DNA from: Anodontia alba
Taxonomy: Eukaryota > Mollusca > Bivalvia > Lucinida > Lucinidae
Reading direction: 5' to 3'
DNA length: 64,000 nt
Assembly (NCBI GenBank): GCA_964016985.1
Contig: OZ024824.1
Coordinates: 126,820,803-126,884,802, forward strand
In this document: piece after piece, positions 1 to 10,976 of the stretch
How positions within the stretch are numbered: position 1 is the first letter of the stretch
Layout: each line of letters starts with the position of its first letter
Notes under the pieces: model-generated
What the model saw: only the letters and a program-made list of their open reading frames with translations
Told to the model about the DNA's origin: nothing
Database searches by the model: none
Made by a program: the position numbers and the translations under genes

Positions 1-3000
1 TTACCAGGGTCAACATTGTTATCTCGCAACTGCCTGTCCTCAGAGGATATATCGTACTCAGTCGACGTCTGATAAGGATCTTCACTGTTAGCCTAACCCT
101 GTCCAAATACTTAGAGTAAAAATCATGTACTTTATGCAAAGTGTAAGTCCAGTTAAGACGTCGCTTTCTACAGCGTCTGATCAGGGTCTATACTGTTAGC
201 TCGTGCTTGCCTGTCCAAATACTTGGAGTAAAAAATCTGTTCTTCATGCAAACAGTTAAAGTCCACATTTAACGCCGCTTTCTGCGGCCTCTGATCAGGG
301 TCTACACTATTTGGAACTACTTTAATCAAGGGAGATCACTTAGCAAGTGAAAGAATACTGATTCGTAGTAATTACGTATTTTCAACGTCACAGATATTAT
401 CTATTTATATTGCTGTCGGTATTTCTGATGACATCGCTGACATCGCTGACAGCAAGTCTGATCAGCATCTACACTGTTAGCTTATGCCTGCCTGTCCACC
501 TGCTTAGAGCAAATAAGTTACACGGTTGATCAGGGTCAACCCTGTCAGCTTGATATGCCTATCCTTAGGGTATATATAGTACTCAATTGACGTCTGATCA
601 GGGTCTACATTGTTAGCTTGTGATCACCTGCCCAAATTCTTAGAGTAAAAATCCTCTACTTAATGCAAACAGCATAAGTCCAGATAAGAGGCCGTTTTAT
701 CGCGGCGTCTGTTCAGGACTACACTGTTAGCTTATGCTTGCCAGGCCGAATACTAAGAGTATATATCGTACTCCGTCACCGTCTGATCAGGGTCTACACT
801 GTTAGCTTATGCCTTCCTTCCACCTACTTAGAACAAATAAGGTACACGGTCGGAGTTTTATCAGGGTCAACAATGATAGCTCGCAACTGCCACTCCTTAG
901 AATATATATCGAACTCAGTCGACGTCTGATCAGGATCTTCACTGTTAGCATGTGCTTGCCTGTCCAAATACTTAGAGTAAAAATCATGTACTTTATGCAA
1001 ACAGTATAAGTCCAGTTAAGACGTCGCTTTCTGTGGCGTCTGATCAGGGTCTATACTCTTAGCTCGTACTTGCCTGTCCAAATACTTGGGAGTAAAAATC
1101 CTGTACTTAACGCAAACAGCGTAAGTCCAATAAGACGCCGTTTTTCCGCGGCGTCTGGTCAGGACTACACTGTTAGCTCGTGCTTGCCAGTCCGAATACT
1201 TAGAGTATATATCGCACTCCGTCACCGTCTGATCAGGGTCTACACTGTTAGCTTATGCACCTAACCCTTCCAACTACTTAGAGCAAATAGGGTACACGGT
1301 TGGAGTCTTACCAGGATCAACACTAATAGCTCGCAACTGCCTGTTCTTAGAGGATATATCGTACTCAGTCGACGTCTGATCAGGATCTTCACTGTTAGCA
1401 TGTGCTTGCCTGTCCAGATAAGACGCTTTTTTTTCGCGGCGTCTGATTAGGACAACACAGTTAGCTCGTGCTTGCCAGTCCGAATACTTAGAGTATATAT
1501 CGTGCTCCGTCACCGTCTGATCAGTGTCTACACTGTTAGCTTATGCCTTCCTTCCATCTACTTAGAGCAAATAGGGTACATGGCTGGAGTCTTACCAGGG
1601 TCAGCACTGTTAGCTCGCAACTGCCTGTCCTCAGAGGATATATCGTACTCAGTCGACGTCTGATAAGGATCTTCACTGCTAGCCTAACCCTGTCCAAATA
1701 CTTAGAGTAAACATCATATACTTTATGCAAACAGTGTAAGTCCAGTTAAGACGTCGCTTTCTATGGCGTCTGATCAGGGTCTATACTGTTAGCTCGTGCT
1801 TGCCTGTCCAAATACTTGGAGTAAAAGAAATCTGTACTTCATGCAAACAGTTTAAGTCCACATCGGATGCCGCTTTCTGCGGCCTCTGATCAGGGTCTAC
1901 ACTATTTGGAACTACTTTAATCAAGGGAGATCACTTAGCAAGGGAAAGAATACTGATTCGTAGTAAATACATATTTTCAACGTCAGAGATATTATCCATT
2001 TATATCGCTGTCGGTATTTCTGATGACATCGCTGACAGCAAGTCTGATCAGGATCTACACTATTAGCTTATGCATGCCTGTCCACCTACTTAAGGCAAAT
2101 AAGTTACACAGTTGATCAGGATCAACATAGTCAACTTGATATGCCTATCCTTAGAGTATATATCGTACTCAATTGATGTCCGATCAGGGTCTGCATTGTT
2201 AGCTTCTGCTCACCTGCCCAAATTCTTAGAGTAAAAATCCTGTACTTAATGCAAACAGCGCAAGTCTAATAAGACGCCGTTTTTCCGCGACGTCTATTCA
2301 GAACTACACTGTTAGCTCGTGCTTGCCAGTCCGAATACTTAGAGTATATATTGTACTCCGTCACCGTCTGATCAGGGTCTACACTGTTAGCTTATGCCTT
2401 CCTTCCACCTACTTAGAGCAAATAGGGTACACGGTTGGAGTCTTATCAGATTCAACACTGATAGCTCGCAACTGCCTGTCCTTAGAGGATATATCGTACT
2501 CAGTCGACGTCTGATCATGGTCTTCACTGTTAGCATGTGCTTGCCTGTCCAAATACTTAGAGTAAAACTCATGTACTTTATGCAAACAGTTAAGACGTCA
2601 CTTCCTGTGGCGTCTGATCGGGGTCTATACTGTTACGTCGTGCTTGCCTGTCCAAATACTTAGAGCAAAAAATCTGTTCTTCATGCAAACAGTTTAAATC
2701 CACATCGGACGCCGCTTTTTACGGCGTCTGATCAAGGTCTACACTGTTCGCTCGTGCCTTGTCTGTTTGAATACTTAAATTAAATACGGTACTCAACAGG
2801 AGTCCGATCAGGATATACGCTGTTAGCTCGCACCTGGCTGTCCGAATACTTAGAACAAATATGGTACTCGGTCAGCTTCTGATCAGGGTCTACATTGATA
2901 GCTTGTGCTCGCCTGCCCACATAGTTGGAATAAAAATCCTGTACTTAATGCAAACAGCGTGTCCAGATAAGACGCCTTTTTTCTGCGGCGTCTGAACAGG

Positions 3001-3933
3001 TCTACACTGTTAGCTCGTGCTGCTAGTCCGAATACTTGGAGTATATATCGTACTCCGTCACCGTCTGATCAGGGTCTACACTGTTAGCTTATGCCTTCCT
3101 TCCACTTACATAGAGCAAAAAGCGTCTAATCAGGGTCAACACTGTTAGCTCGCAACTGCCTGTTCTTAGATTATATATCGTACTCAGTCGACGGTCTTCA
3201 CTGATCAGGTGCCTGTCCAAATACTTGGAGAAAGAAATCATGTACATGTACTTTTTGCAAACAGTGTAAGCCCAGTTAGGACGTCGCATTCTGTTGCATC
3301 TGATCAGGGTCTATACTCTTAGCTCGTGCTTGACTGTCTAAATACTTGAAGTAAAAAATCTGTACTTCATGCAAACAGTTTAAGTCTACATCGGACGCCG
3401 CTTTCTGCGGCGTCTGATCAGGGTCTACAGTGTTAGCTTGTGCCTGCCTTTTTGAATACTTACATACAATATGGTACTCAACAGTCCGATCAGGGTACAC
3501 GCTGTTAGCTCGCACCTGGCTGTGCGAATAGAACAAATATGGTGCTCGGTCAAGTTCTGATCAGGGTCTACATTGCTAGCTTATGCTCGCCTGCCCAAAT
3601 ACTTTAGAGTAAAAATCCTGTACTTAAAGCAAACAGCGTAAGTCCAGATAAGACGCCGTTTTTCTGCGGCGTTCGATCAGGGCTACACCAATAGCTTATG
3701 TCTGCCTTTTTGAATACTTACATTAAATATGGTACTCAAACAGTGTATGCCCAGTTAGGACGTCGCGTTCTGTGGCGTCTGATCAGGGTCTATACTGTTA
3801 GCTCGTGCTTGACTGTCTAAATACTTGGAGTAAAAATCTGTACTTCATGCAAACAGTTTAAGTCTACATCGGACGCCGCTTTCTGTAGCGTGTGATCAGG
3901 GTCTACACTGGTATCTCGTGCCTGCTTGTTTAA
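1..3933. repeat. Type I monomer array, unit 0
   Basis: Tandem, diverged monomers with the core TCTGATCAGGGTCTACACTG, then TTAGCTYRTGCYTGCCTGTC and RAATACTTAGAGTA. Two length classes alternate: about 70-75 bp, and about 114 bp (for example tgatca at 178 and 292). The longer class carries TGCAAACAGYGTAAGTCC plus a GC-rich hairpin. Two monomers (93-100 and around 1684) have CTAACCCT in place of the usual GTGCTTGC stretch, and one has CTAACCC at 1261-1267. Confidence 0.93.
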
Positions 3934-6034
3934 GCATCAAGTATCTCTACCACAGTCGCATTGTCTAATATTGCTGTAGCTACTTAACAGCAGTCCGCTT
4001 AGATATTTTCCATCAAGTGTTTCTACCGGAATAAGTCTACATCGGACGCCGCTTTCTGTGGCGTCTGATCAGGGTCTACACTGTTAGCTCGTGCTTGACT
4101 GTCTAAATACTTGGAGTAAAAATCTGTACTTCATGCAAACAGTTTAAGTCTACATCGGACGCCGCTTTCTTTAGCGTCTGATCAGTGTCTACACTGGTAG
4201 CTCGTGCCTGCTTGTTTAAGCATCAAGTATCTCTACCACAGTCCCGTTGCCTAATATTGCTGTAGCTACTTAACAGCAGTCCGCTTTGATATTTTCCATC
4301 AAGTGTTTCTACCGGAGTAAGTCTACATCGGACGCCGCTTTCTGTGGCGTCTGATCAGGGTCTACACTCTTAGCTCGTGCCTGCCCGTTTAAGCATCAAG
4401 TATCTCTACCGCAGTCCCATAGCCTAATATTGCTGTAGCTACTTAACAGCAGTCCGCTTTGATATTTTTCATCAAGTGTTTCTACCGGAGTCCCATATCC
4501 TAATATTGCTGTACATACTGATCTGCAGTCCAGTTTGCTATTTTCCATCAATATTGCTGTACATACTCAATTGTAGTCCGCTTTGATGTTTTCCATCAAG
4601 TATCTCTATCGCAGTCCACTATCCTAATATTGCTGTACATACTGAACTGCAGTCCATTTTGATATTTTCCTTCAATTATTTCTACGGCTTTGATATTTTC
4701 CTTCAATTTTTTCAACCACAGTCCCCTATCCTAATATTGCTGTACATACCCAACTGCAGTCCGCTTTGATGTCTTCTATCAAGCATCTCTACCCCAGTCC
4801 ACTATTCTAATATTGCTACATTCTGAACCTTATCTCAGTCAGATATTTTTCTTCAAGTATCTCTACCACAGTCCCCATAGTACCAGTCCTCTACACTAAA
4901 ATTGCTGTACACAGTGAACCACAGTCTGCTTTGATATTTTTCATCAAGTATTTTTACCCCAGTCTGGTATCCTAATATTGGTGTACATACTGAACCGCAG
5001 TCCGCTTTGATATTTTCCATGAAGAATTTCTACCGCAGTCTCATATCCTAATATTGCAATACATACTGAACCGCAGTCCGGTTTGTTATTTCCCATCATG
5101 TATCTCTACCACAGTCCCATAGCATAATATTGCTGTACATACTAAACACCAGTCTGCTTTGATATTTTCCATGAAAAATTTCTACTGCAGTCCCATATCC
5201 TAATATTGCTGTACATACTGAACCGCAGTCCAGTTTGTTATTTTCCCATCATGTATCTCTACCACAGTCTCATAGCCTAATATTGCTGTACAAACTAAAC
5301 CGCAGTCAGCTTTGATATTTGCCAGTATTTCTACCGCAGTCTGATATGCTGATATTGCTGTACATACTGAACCACAGTCCAGTTTGTTATTTCCCATCAT
5401 GTATCTCTACCAAAGTCCCATAGCCTAATATTGCTGTACATACTAAACCGTAGTCAGCTTTGATATTTTCCATCAAGTATTTCTACCGCAGTCTGATATC
5501 CTAATATTGCTGTACATACTGAATCGCAGTCCGGTTTGTTATTTCCCATCATGTATCTCTACCACAGTCCCATAGCCTAATATTGCTGTACATACTAAAC
5601 CGCTGTCAGCTTTGATATTTTCCATCAAGGATTTCTACCGCAGTCTGATATCCTAATATTGCTGTACATACTGAACCGCAGTCTGGTTTGTTATTTTCCA
5701 TCAAGTATCTCTTCCGCAGTCCCATAGCCTAATATTGCTGTACATACTAAACCGCAGTCAGCTTTGATATTTTCCATCAAGTATTTCTACCGCAGTCTGA
5801 TATGCTAATATTTCTGTACATACTGAACCGCAGTCCAGTTTGTTGTTTCCCATCATGTATCTCTACCAAAGTCACATAGCCTAATATTGCTGTACATACT
5901 AAACCGCAGTCAGCTTTGATATTTTCCATCAAGTATTTCTACCGCAGTCCGATATCCTAATATTGCTGTACATACTGAACCGCAGTCTGGTTTGTTATTT
6001 TACATCAAGTATCTCTTCCGCAGTCCCATAGCCT
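3934..6034. repeat. 76/152 bp dimeric satellite array, unit 0
   Basis: An unrelated family with landmarks CCTAATATTGCTGTACATAC, AACCGCAGTC, TTTGATATTTTCCATCAAG and TTTCTACCGCAGTC. From about 5120 it forms alternating A/B dimers: the CATAGCCTAATATTG form falls at 5120, 5273, 5421, 5573, 5725 and 5877, i.e. steps of 153, 148, 152, 152, 152. The left half is more diverged and has truncated monomers. Includes the chimeric zone to about 4393. Confidence 0.93.
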
Positions 6035-6087
6035 TATACGGTGACTGCCTTAGGGTTAGTACTAAGCTACGTAAGCTAATGCTCAAG

Positions 6088-9000
6088 TATATACAGTACC
6101 CTGTCTGAGTCCGATCAGGGTCTACACTGTTACTTAGAGGTAGTGCCTGCCTGTCCGAATACTTAAAATATATATCGTATCCCATCGGAGTCCGATCAGG
6201 GTCTATACTTAGAGACGGTGCCTGCCTGCCCGAATACTTAAAGTATATATCGTACTCAATCGGAGTCTGATCAGGGTCTACACTGTTACTTAGAGATGGG
6301 GGCTGCCTGTCTGAATACTTAAAGTATATATCATATCACACCGGAGTCCGATCAGGGTCTACACTGTTACTTAGAGATGGTACCTGCCTGTCCGAATACT
6401 TAAAGTATATATATATATCATACCCCGTCGCAGTCTGATCAGGGTCTGTTAGATGGTGCCTGCCTGTTCGAATACTTAATCGGAGTCTGATCAGGGTCTT
6501 CATTTTAGCATGGTCTTGCCTGTCCAAATACTTGGAGTAAAAGCTTTGTACTTAATGCAAACAGTGTTAGCCCGGATCAGATGCTGCTTTCTGCCTGTCC
6601 GAATACTTAGAAATAAAATTGTGTACTTAATGCAAACTGTGTAAGTCCAGATCAGATGCCGCTTTCTTCGGTGTATGACCAGGATCTACGCTGTAACATC
6701 ATGCCTGCCTGTCCGCATACTTAGACTATATATTGTACTCCATCAGCGTCTGAACAGGGTCTATACTGTTAGATTTTACCTGCCTGTCCAACTACTGAGA
6801 GCAAATAGGGTGCTTGGTATTCTGTTAGCTACTTATATTATATAAGGTACTGGGTTGGGGTCCAGTCAGGGTCTACACTGTTAGCTCATACCTGCCTGTC
6901 CAACAACTTAGAACAAACAGGGTACTTGGTCTGTGTCTGATCAGAGTCTATTCTGCTAGCTTGTGCCTGCCTGGTTGAATACTTAATGAAATGTGGTCTG
7001 CTGGTATCTGATCGGGGTCTATGCTTAAGGCTCCTACCTGCCTGTCCGAATACTTAGAATATAAATGATACTCAGCCGGTGTCCGATCAGGGTCTACGCT
7101 TATAGACCCTGCCTGCCTGTTCGAATACTTAGGATATAAATGATACTCAGCCGGTGTCCGATCAGGGTCTACACTTATAGCCCCTGCATGCCTGTCCGCA
7201 TACTTAGAATATAAAGGATGCTCAACCGGTGTCTGATCAGGGTCTATGTTTATAGCCGGAGTCCGATCAGGGTCTACACTTCTGCATGCCTGTCCGAATA
7301 CTTAGGATATAAATGATACTGGGCTGGTGTCCGATCAGGGTCTATGCTTATAGACCCTGCCTGCCTGTCCGCATACTTAGAATATAAAGCATGCTCAACC
7401 AGTGTCTGATCAGGGTCTATGTTTATAGCCGGAGTCCGATCCGGGTATACACTTCTGCGTGCCTGTCCGAATACTTAGGATATAAATGATACTGGGCCGG
7501 TGTCCGATCAGGGTCTACACATACCTCCTACCTGCCTGTCCCCATACTTAGACTATATATTGTACTCCATCAGTGTCTGAACAGGGTCTATACTGTAAAA
7601 TTTTACCTGCCTGTCCAACTACTAAGAGCAAATAGGTGGCTTGGTATTCTGTTAGCTACTTATATTATATAGGGTACTGGGTTGGAGTCCAGTCAGGGTC
7701 TACGATGTTAGCTCATACCTGCCTGTCCACTAACTTAGAACAAACAGGGTACTTGGTCGGTGTCTGATCAGAGTCTATTCTGCTAGCTTGTGCCTGCCTG
7801 GTTGAATACTTAATGAAATGTGGTCTGTTGGTATCTGATCGGGGTCTATGCTTAAGGCTCCTACCTGCCTGTCCAAATTCTTAGTATATAAATGATACTC
7901 AGCCGGTGTCCGATCAGGGTCTACGCTTATACCTCCTACCTGCCTGTCCGAATACTTAGAATATAAATGATACTCAGCCGGTGTCCGATCAGGGTCTACG
8001 CTTATACCTCCTACCTACCTGTCCAAATACTTAGGATATAAATGAAACTCAGCTGGTGTCCGATCAGGGTCTACGCTTATACCTCCTACCTGCCTGTCCG
8101 CATACTTAGAATATAAATGATACTCAGCCGGTCTCCGATCAGGGTCTATGCTTATAGCCCCTGCCTGCCTGTTCGAATACTTAGAATATAAAGGATGCTC
8201 AACCGGTGTCTGATCAGGGTCTATGTTTATAGCCCCTGCCTGCCTATCCAAATACTTAGAATATAAATGCTACTCAACCAGTGTCTCATCAGGGTCTACA
8301 CTTATAGCTCAAAGTGGTGCCCTCCCCTCCCAGGGTTTCAAAAATTGGCATTTTGAGCTACCTGAACCCTTACCCTAACAGTACCCTGATCAGACGTCTA
8401 CCAAGTGCATCTATTACAGTAAATATGGTACTCTATAGGCCTCTGATCAATGCCTACCCACCTCCTCATAGACCTGCACATCTGCAAAGTCTGATTGGTG
8501 CTTTGGGTTAGGGTAAGAGGTTAGCTTCTACCTGCCTATCCGACTACTTACAATATAAATGATAGTGGGCCGGAGTCTGATCAGGCTCTACACTCCTGCT
8601 TGCCTGTCCGAATACTTAGGATATAAATGATACTGGGCCAGTGTCCGATCAGGGTCTATGCTTATACCTCCTACCTGCCTGTCCGCATACTTAGAATATA
8701 AATGATACTAAGCCGGTCTCTGATCAGGATCTATGCTTATAGCCCCTGCCTGCCTGTTCGAATACTTAGAATATAAAGGATGCTCAACTGGTGTCTGATC
8801 AGGGTCTATGTTTATAGCCCCTGCCTGCCTATCCGAATACTTAGAATATAATTGCTACTCAACCAGTGTCTGATCAGTATCTACACTTATAACTCAAAGA
8901 AGTGGCCTCCCCTGTCAGGGTTACAAAAACTGGCATTTTTAGCTACCTCAACCCTTACCCTAACAGTAGAGTACCCTGATCAGACGTCTACCAAGTATCT

Positions 9001-9620
9001 ATATTACAGTAAATATTGTACTTTGAAGGCCTCTGATCACTGTCTACCCAACCCCTCGCATCTATGCAGTCTGATTTATGCTTTGGCTTAGGGTAAAAGG
9101 TTAGCTTTTACCTACCTGTCCAATTACTTAGAATATAAATGATATTGGGCTGATGTCTGATCAGGGTCTACACTTATAGCTCCTACCTGCCTGTCCAAAT
9201 ACTTAGAATATAAATGATACTCAGCCGGTGTCCGGTCAGGGTCTACGCTTATACCTCCTACCTGCCTGTCCGAGTACTTAGGATATAAATGAAACTCAGC
9301 TGGTGTCCGATCAGGGTCTATGCTTATACCTCCTACCTACCTGTCCGCATACTTAGAATATAAATGATACTCAGCCGGTGTCCGATCAGGGTCTACGTTT
9401 ATACCTCCTACCTGCCTGTCTGAATACTTAGAATATAAATGATAGCCAGTGTCCAATCAGGGTCTACGCTTATACCTCCTACCTGCCTGTCCGAATACTT
9501 AGAATATAAAAGATACTCAGCCGGTGTCCGGTCAGGGTCTACACTTATAGCCCCTGCCTGCCTGTTCAAATACTTAGAATATATAGGATGCTCAACCGGT
9601 GTCTGATCAGGGTCCTTAAC
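6088..9620. repeat. Type II 75 bp monomer array, unit 0
   Basis: Monomers reading CCTGCCTGTCCGAATACTTA, then GAATATAAATGATACTCAGC, then CGGTGTCCGATCAGGGTCTA and CGCTTATACCTCCTA. CCGATCAGGG at 7910, 7985, 8060 and 8135 gives an exact 75 bp step. The left end (to about 6530) has a TATATATC variant; around 6530-6660 two monomers resemble the long type I form. Related to type I through the GATCAGGGTCTAC and CCTGTCCGAATACTTAG cores. Holds two islands, at 8311-8520 and 8896-9100. Confidence 0.93.
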
Positions 9621-9696
9621 CTGTGTTATAGCCTTGACTATCTTGCCATGTCCCCTCCCTATGTCACCCTAACCCATGACCCTGACATACATACCT

Positions 9697-9902
9697 GGGT
9701 TAGGGTTAGGGTTAGGGGTTAAGGTTAGGGTTAGGGTTAGGGTTAGGGGTTAGGGTTAGGGGGTTAGGGTTAGGGTTAGGGTAAGGGTTAGGGGTTAGGG
9801 TTAGGGTTAGGGTTAGGGTTAGGGGTTAGGGTTAGGGTTAGGGTTAGGGTTAGGGTTAGGGGTTAGGGTTAGGGTTAGGGTTAGGAGGGTTAGGGGTTAG
9901 GG

Positions 9903-9943
<41 letters not shown>

Positions 9944-10199
9944 GGTTAGGGTTAGGGTTAGGGGTTAGGGTTAGGGTTAGGGTTAGGGTTAGGGTTAGGG
10001 GTTAGGGTTAGGGTTAGGGTTAGGGTTAGGGGTTAGGGGTTAGGGTTAGGGTTAGGGTTAGGGTTAGGGGTTAGGGTTAGGGTTAGGGTTAGGGGTTAGG
10101 GTTAGGGTTAGGGTTAGGGTTAGGGGTTAGGGTTAGGGTTAGGGTTAGGGTTAGGGGTTAGGGTTAGGGTTAGGGTTAGGGTTAGGGTTAGGGTTAGGG
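9697..10199 (+). repeat. Interstitial (TTAGGG)n tract, unit 0
   Basis: 503 bp of TTAGGG with the G-rich strand on plus. Runs of three to six perfect hexamers are separated by TTAGGGG heptamers. Ordered markers seen: TTAAGG near the left end, then GGGGGTTA, GGGTAAGGG, TTAGGAGGG, and TTTAGGG at 9921. Telomeric identity is certain. The tract is interstitial, because satellite DNA follows on the right. Runs of GGG could form G-quadruplexes on this strand. Confidence 0.98.
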
Positions 10200-10222
10200 A
10201 GTAAGTGATATGCCATTACTCC
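10198..10222. repeat. Inverted repeat at right edge of telomeric tract
   Basis: GGAGTAA (10198-10204) pairs perfectly with TTACTCC (10216-10222) around an 11 base loop. The left arm begins in the last GGG of the TTAGGG tract, so the hairpin sits exactly at the telomere/unit boundary. It is repeated at the matching place in the other units. Confidence 0.75.
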
Positions 10223-10323
10223 TACTCTTCTAACCCTAGCGGAAGTACATTTCTATGTGATTTGGTCGAGGGTTGCCTTTTCACCGACCCTAGTGTAGGA
10301 AATTGTTACTTTTTTTAGTAACT

Positions 10324-10469
10324 GTTTTGGAACTTCTTTTATCAAGGGAGGTAATTTTACAAGGGGAATAATACTTATTATTAGTAAATACGTATTTTAA
10401 ACGTCATAGATATTATCTATTTATATCGCTGTCGGTATTTCTGACATCGCTGACAGCGCTGACAACAAG
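10324..10469. repeat. CAAGGGAG element, copy e1
   Basis: First of four related stretches of about 140-150 bp per unit. Shared landmarks are TTTTGGAACT, ATCAAGGGAGG, AGTAAATACGTATTTT, AACGTCATAGATATTATC, and a terminal CATCGCTGA minisatellite ending in AAG. This copy is the most diverged (GGTAATTTTACAAGGGG instead of GATCACTTAACAAGGG). The CAAGGGAGRTAA motif resembles dispersed mollusc repeats I recall. No coding capacity; family unknown. Confidence 0.8.
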
Positions 10470-10561
10470 TTTGAATCACTTGTATCCCTCTTATTTTCGC
10501 TCGTTTTTTAAAGTTTATATACCGTTGGAAAACAATTTTTCTTTTGCTACGACCTATCAGA

Positions 10562-10581
10562 TTTTTTTTTTTTTTTTTTTT
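10562..10581 (+). repeat. Poly-T run
   Basis: 20 consecutive T between element copies e1 and e2. Lengths in the five visible units are 20, 20, 21, 20 and 21. It could be the A-tail of a retroposed fragment on the minus strand, but I see no target-site duplication or SINE promoter boxes to support that. Confidence 0.9.
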
Positions 10582-10610
10582 GCTATAACACTATTAGTTT
10601 ACATTGCTAT

Positions 10611-10752
10611 CATTACTACATTAATCAAGGGAGATCACTTAACAAGGGAAATAATACTGATTCCTAGTAAATACGTATTTTCAACGTCATAGATATTATC
10701 TATTTATATCGCTGTTATATCTGATGACATCGCTGACATCGCTGACAGCAAG
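10611..10752. repeat. CAAGGGAG element, copy e2
   Basis: Second copy, starting at CATTACTACATTAATCAAGG. It ends in two CATCGCTGA-type repeats followed by CAGCAAG, where type I monomers begin at once. It lacks the TTTTGGAACT start of e1 and the CGGTATTT step present in e1, e3 and e4. Confidence 0.8.
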
Positions 10753-10976
10753 TCTGGTCGCGGTCTATACTGTTTGCTTATGCCTGCCTGACCATCTACT
10801 TAGAGCAAATAAGTTATATGATTGATCAGGGTCAACACTGTCAGCTCGACATGCCTGTCCTTAGAGTATATATCAATCGACGTCTGATCAGGGTCTACAT
10901 TTTGAGCTTGTGCTCGCCTGCCCAAATACTTAGAGTAAAAATCCTGTACTTAATGCAAGCAGCGTAAGTCCAGATA

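Larger units (their letters stand above)
1..10199. repeat. Macrosatellite unit 0 (left-truncated)
   Basis: Partial copy of the 11.1 kb unit. The window opens inside the type I array, so the post-telomeric segment of this copy is missing. From here to its telomeric tract it matches unit 3 (32555-43700) at a constant offset of 33501, including a tract of the same length (503 bp) and the same 10 bp deletion (between 9057 and 9058 here, 42558 and 42559 in unit 3). No gene is present. Confidence 0.95.
10200..10752. other. Post-telomeric segment, unit 1 (non-satellite DNA)
   Basis: About 550 bp of AT-rich DNA directly right of the telomeric tract, the least repetitive part of the unit. It holds a junction hairpin (10198-10222), a small hairpin GTTACT-T6-AGTAAC (10305-10322), element copies e1 (10324-10469) and e2 (10611-10752), and a 20 bp T-run between them. 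Its frames are short and one changes reading frame when the T-run gains a base in other units. I see no gene. Confidence 0.85.

Noticed and set aside
2394..2663. Longest open frame (89 codons, plus strand) as a small gene
   Set aside because: It lies wholly in type I monomers, overlaps frames on the other strand, has no recognisable domain, and recurs only because the DNA repeats.
8015..8251. Gene for a protein with 25 residue repeats
   Set aside because: The repeat length follows from the 75 bp monomer. The frame closes as soon as the monomer register changes at the neighbouring island, and no gene signals are evident.
6088..9620. CRISPR array (regular repeats at 75 bp)
   Set aside because: There are no unique spacers: the whole 75 bp monomer is repeated. 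The window is eukaryotic satellite DNA.
9697..10199. True chromosome end
   Set aside because: Satellite DNA continues on both sides, and the same degenerate tract recurs in every unit, so it is interstitial.
10471..10692. Small membrane protein suggested by a hydrophobic stretch in a 73 codon frame
   Set aside because: The hydrophobic run is the translated T-run. One extra T in units 3 and 5 shifts the frame, so it is not maintained.
10562..10752. SINE with poly-A tail on the minus strand
   Set aside because: There is a T-run next to the CAAGGGAG element, but no recognisable A/B boxes or target-site duplication, and the other element copies have no T-run.
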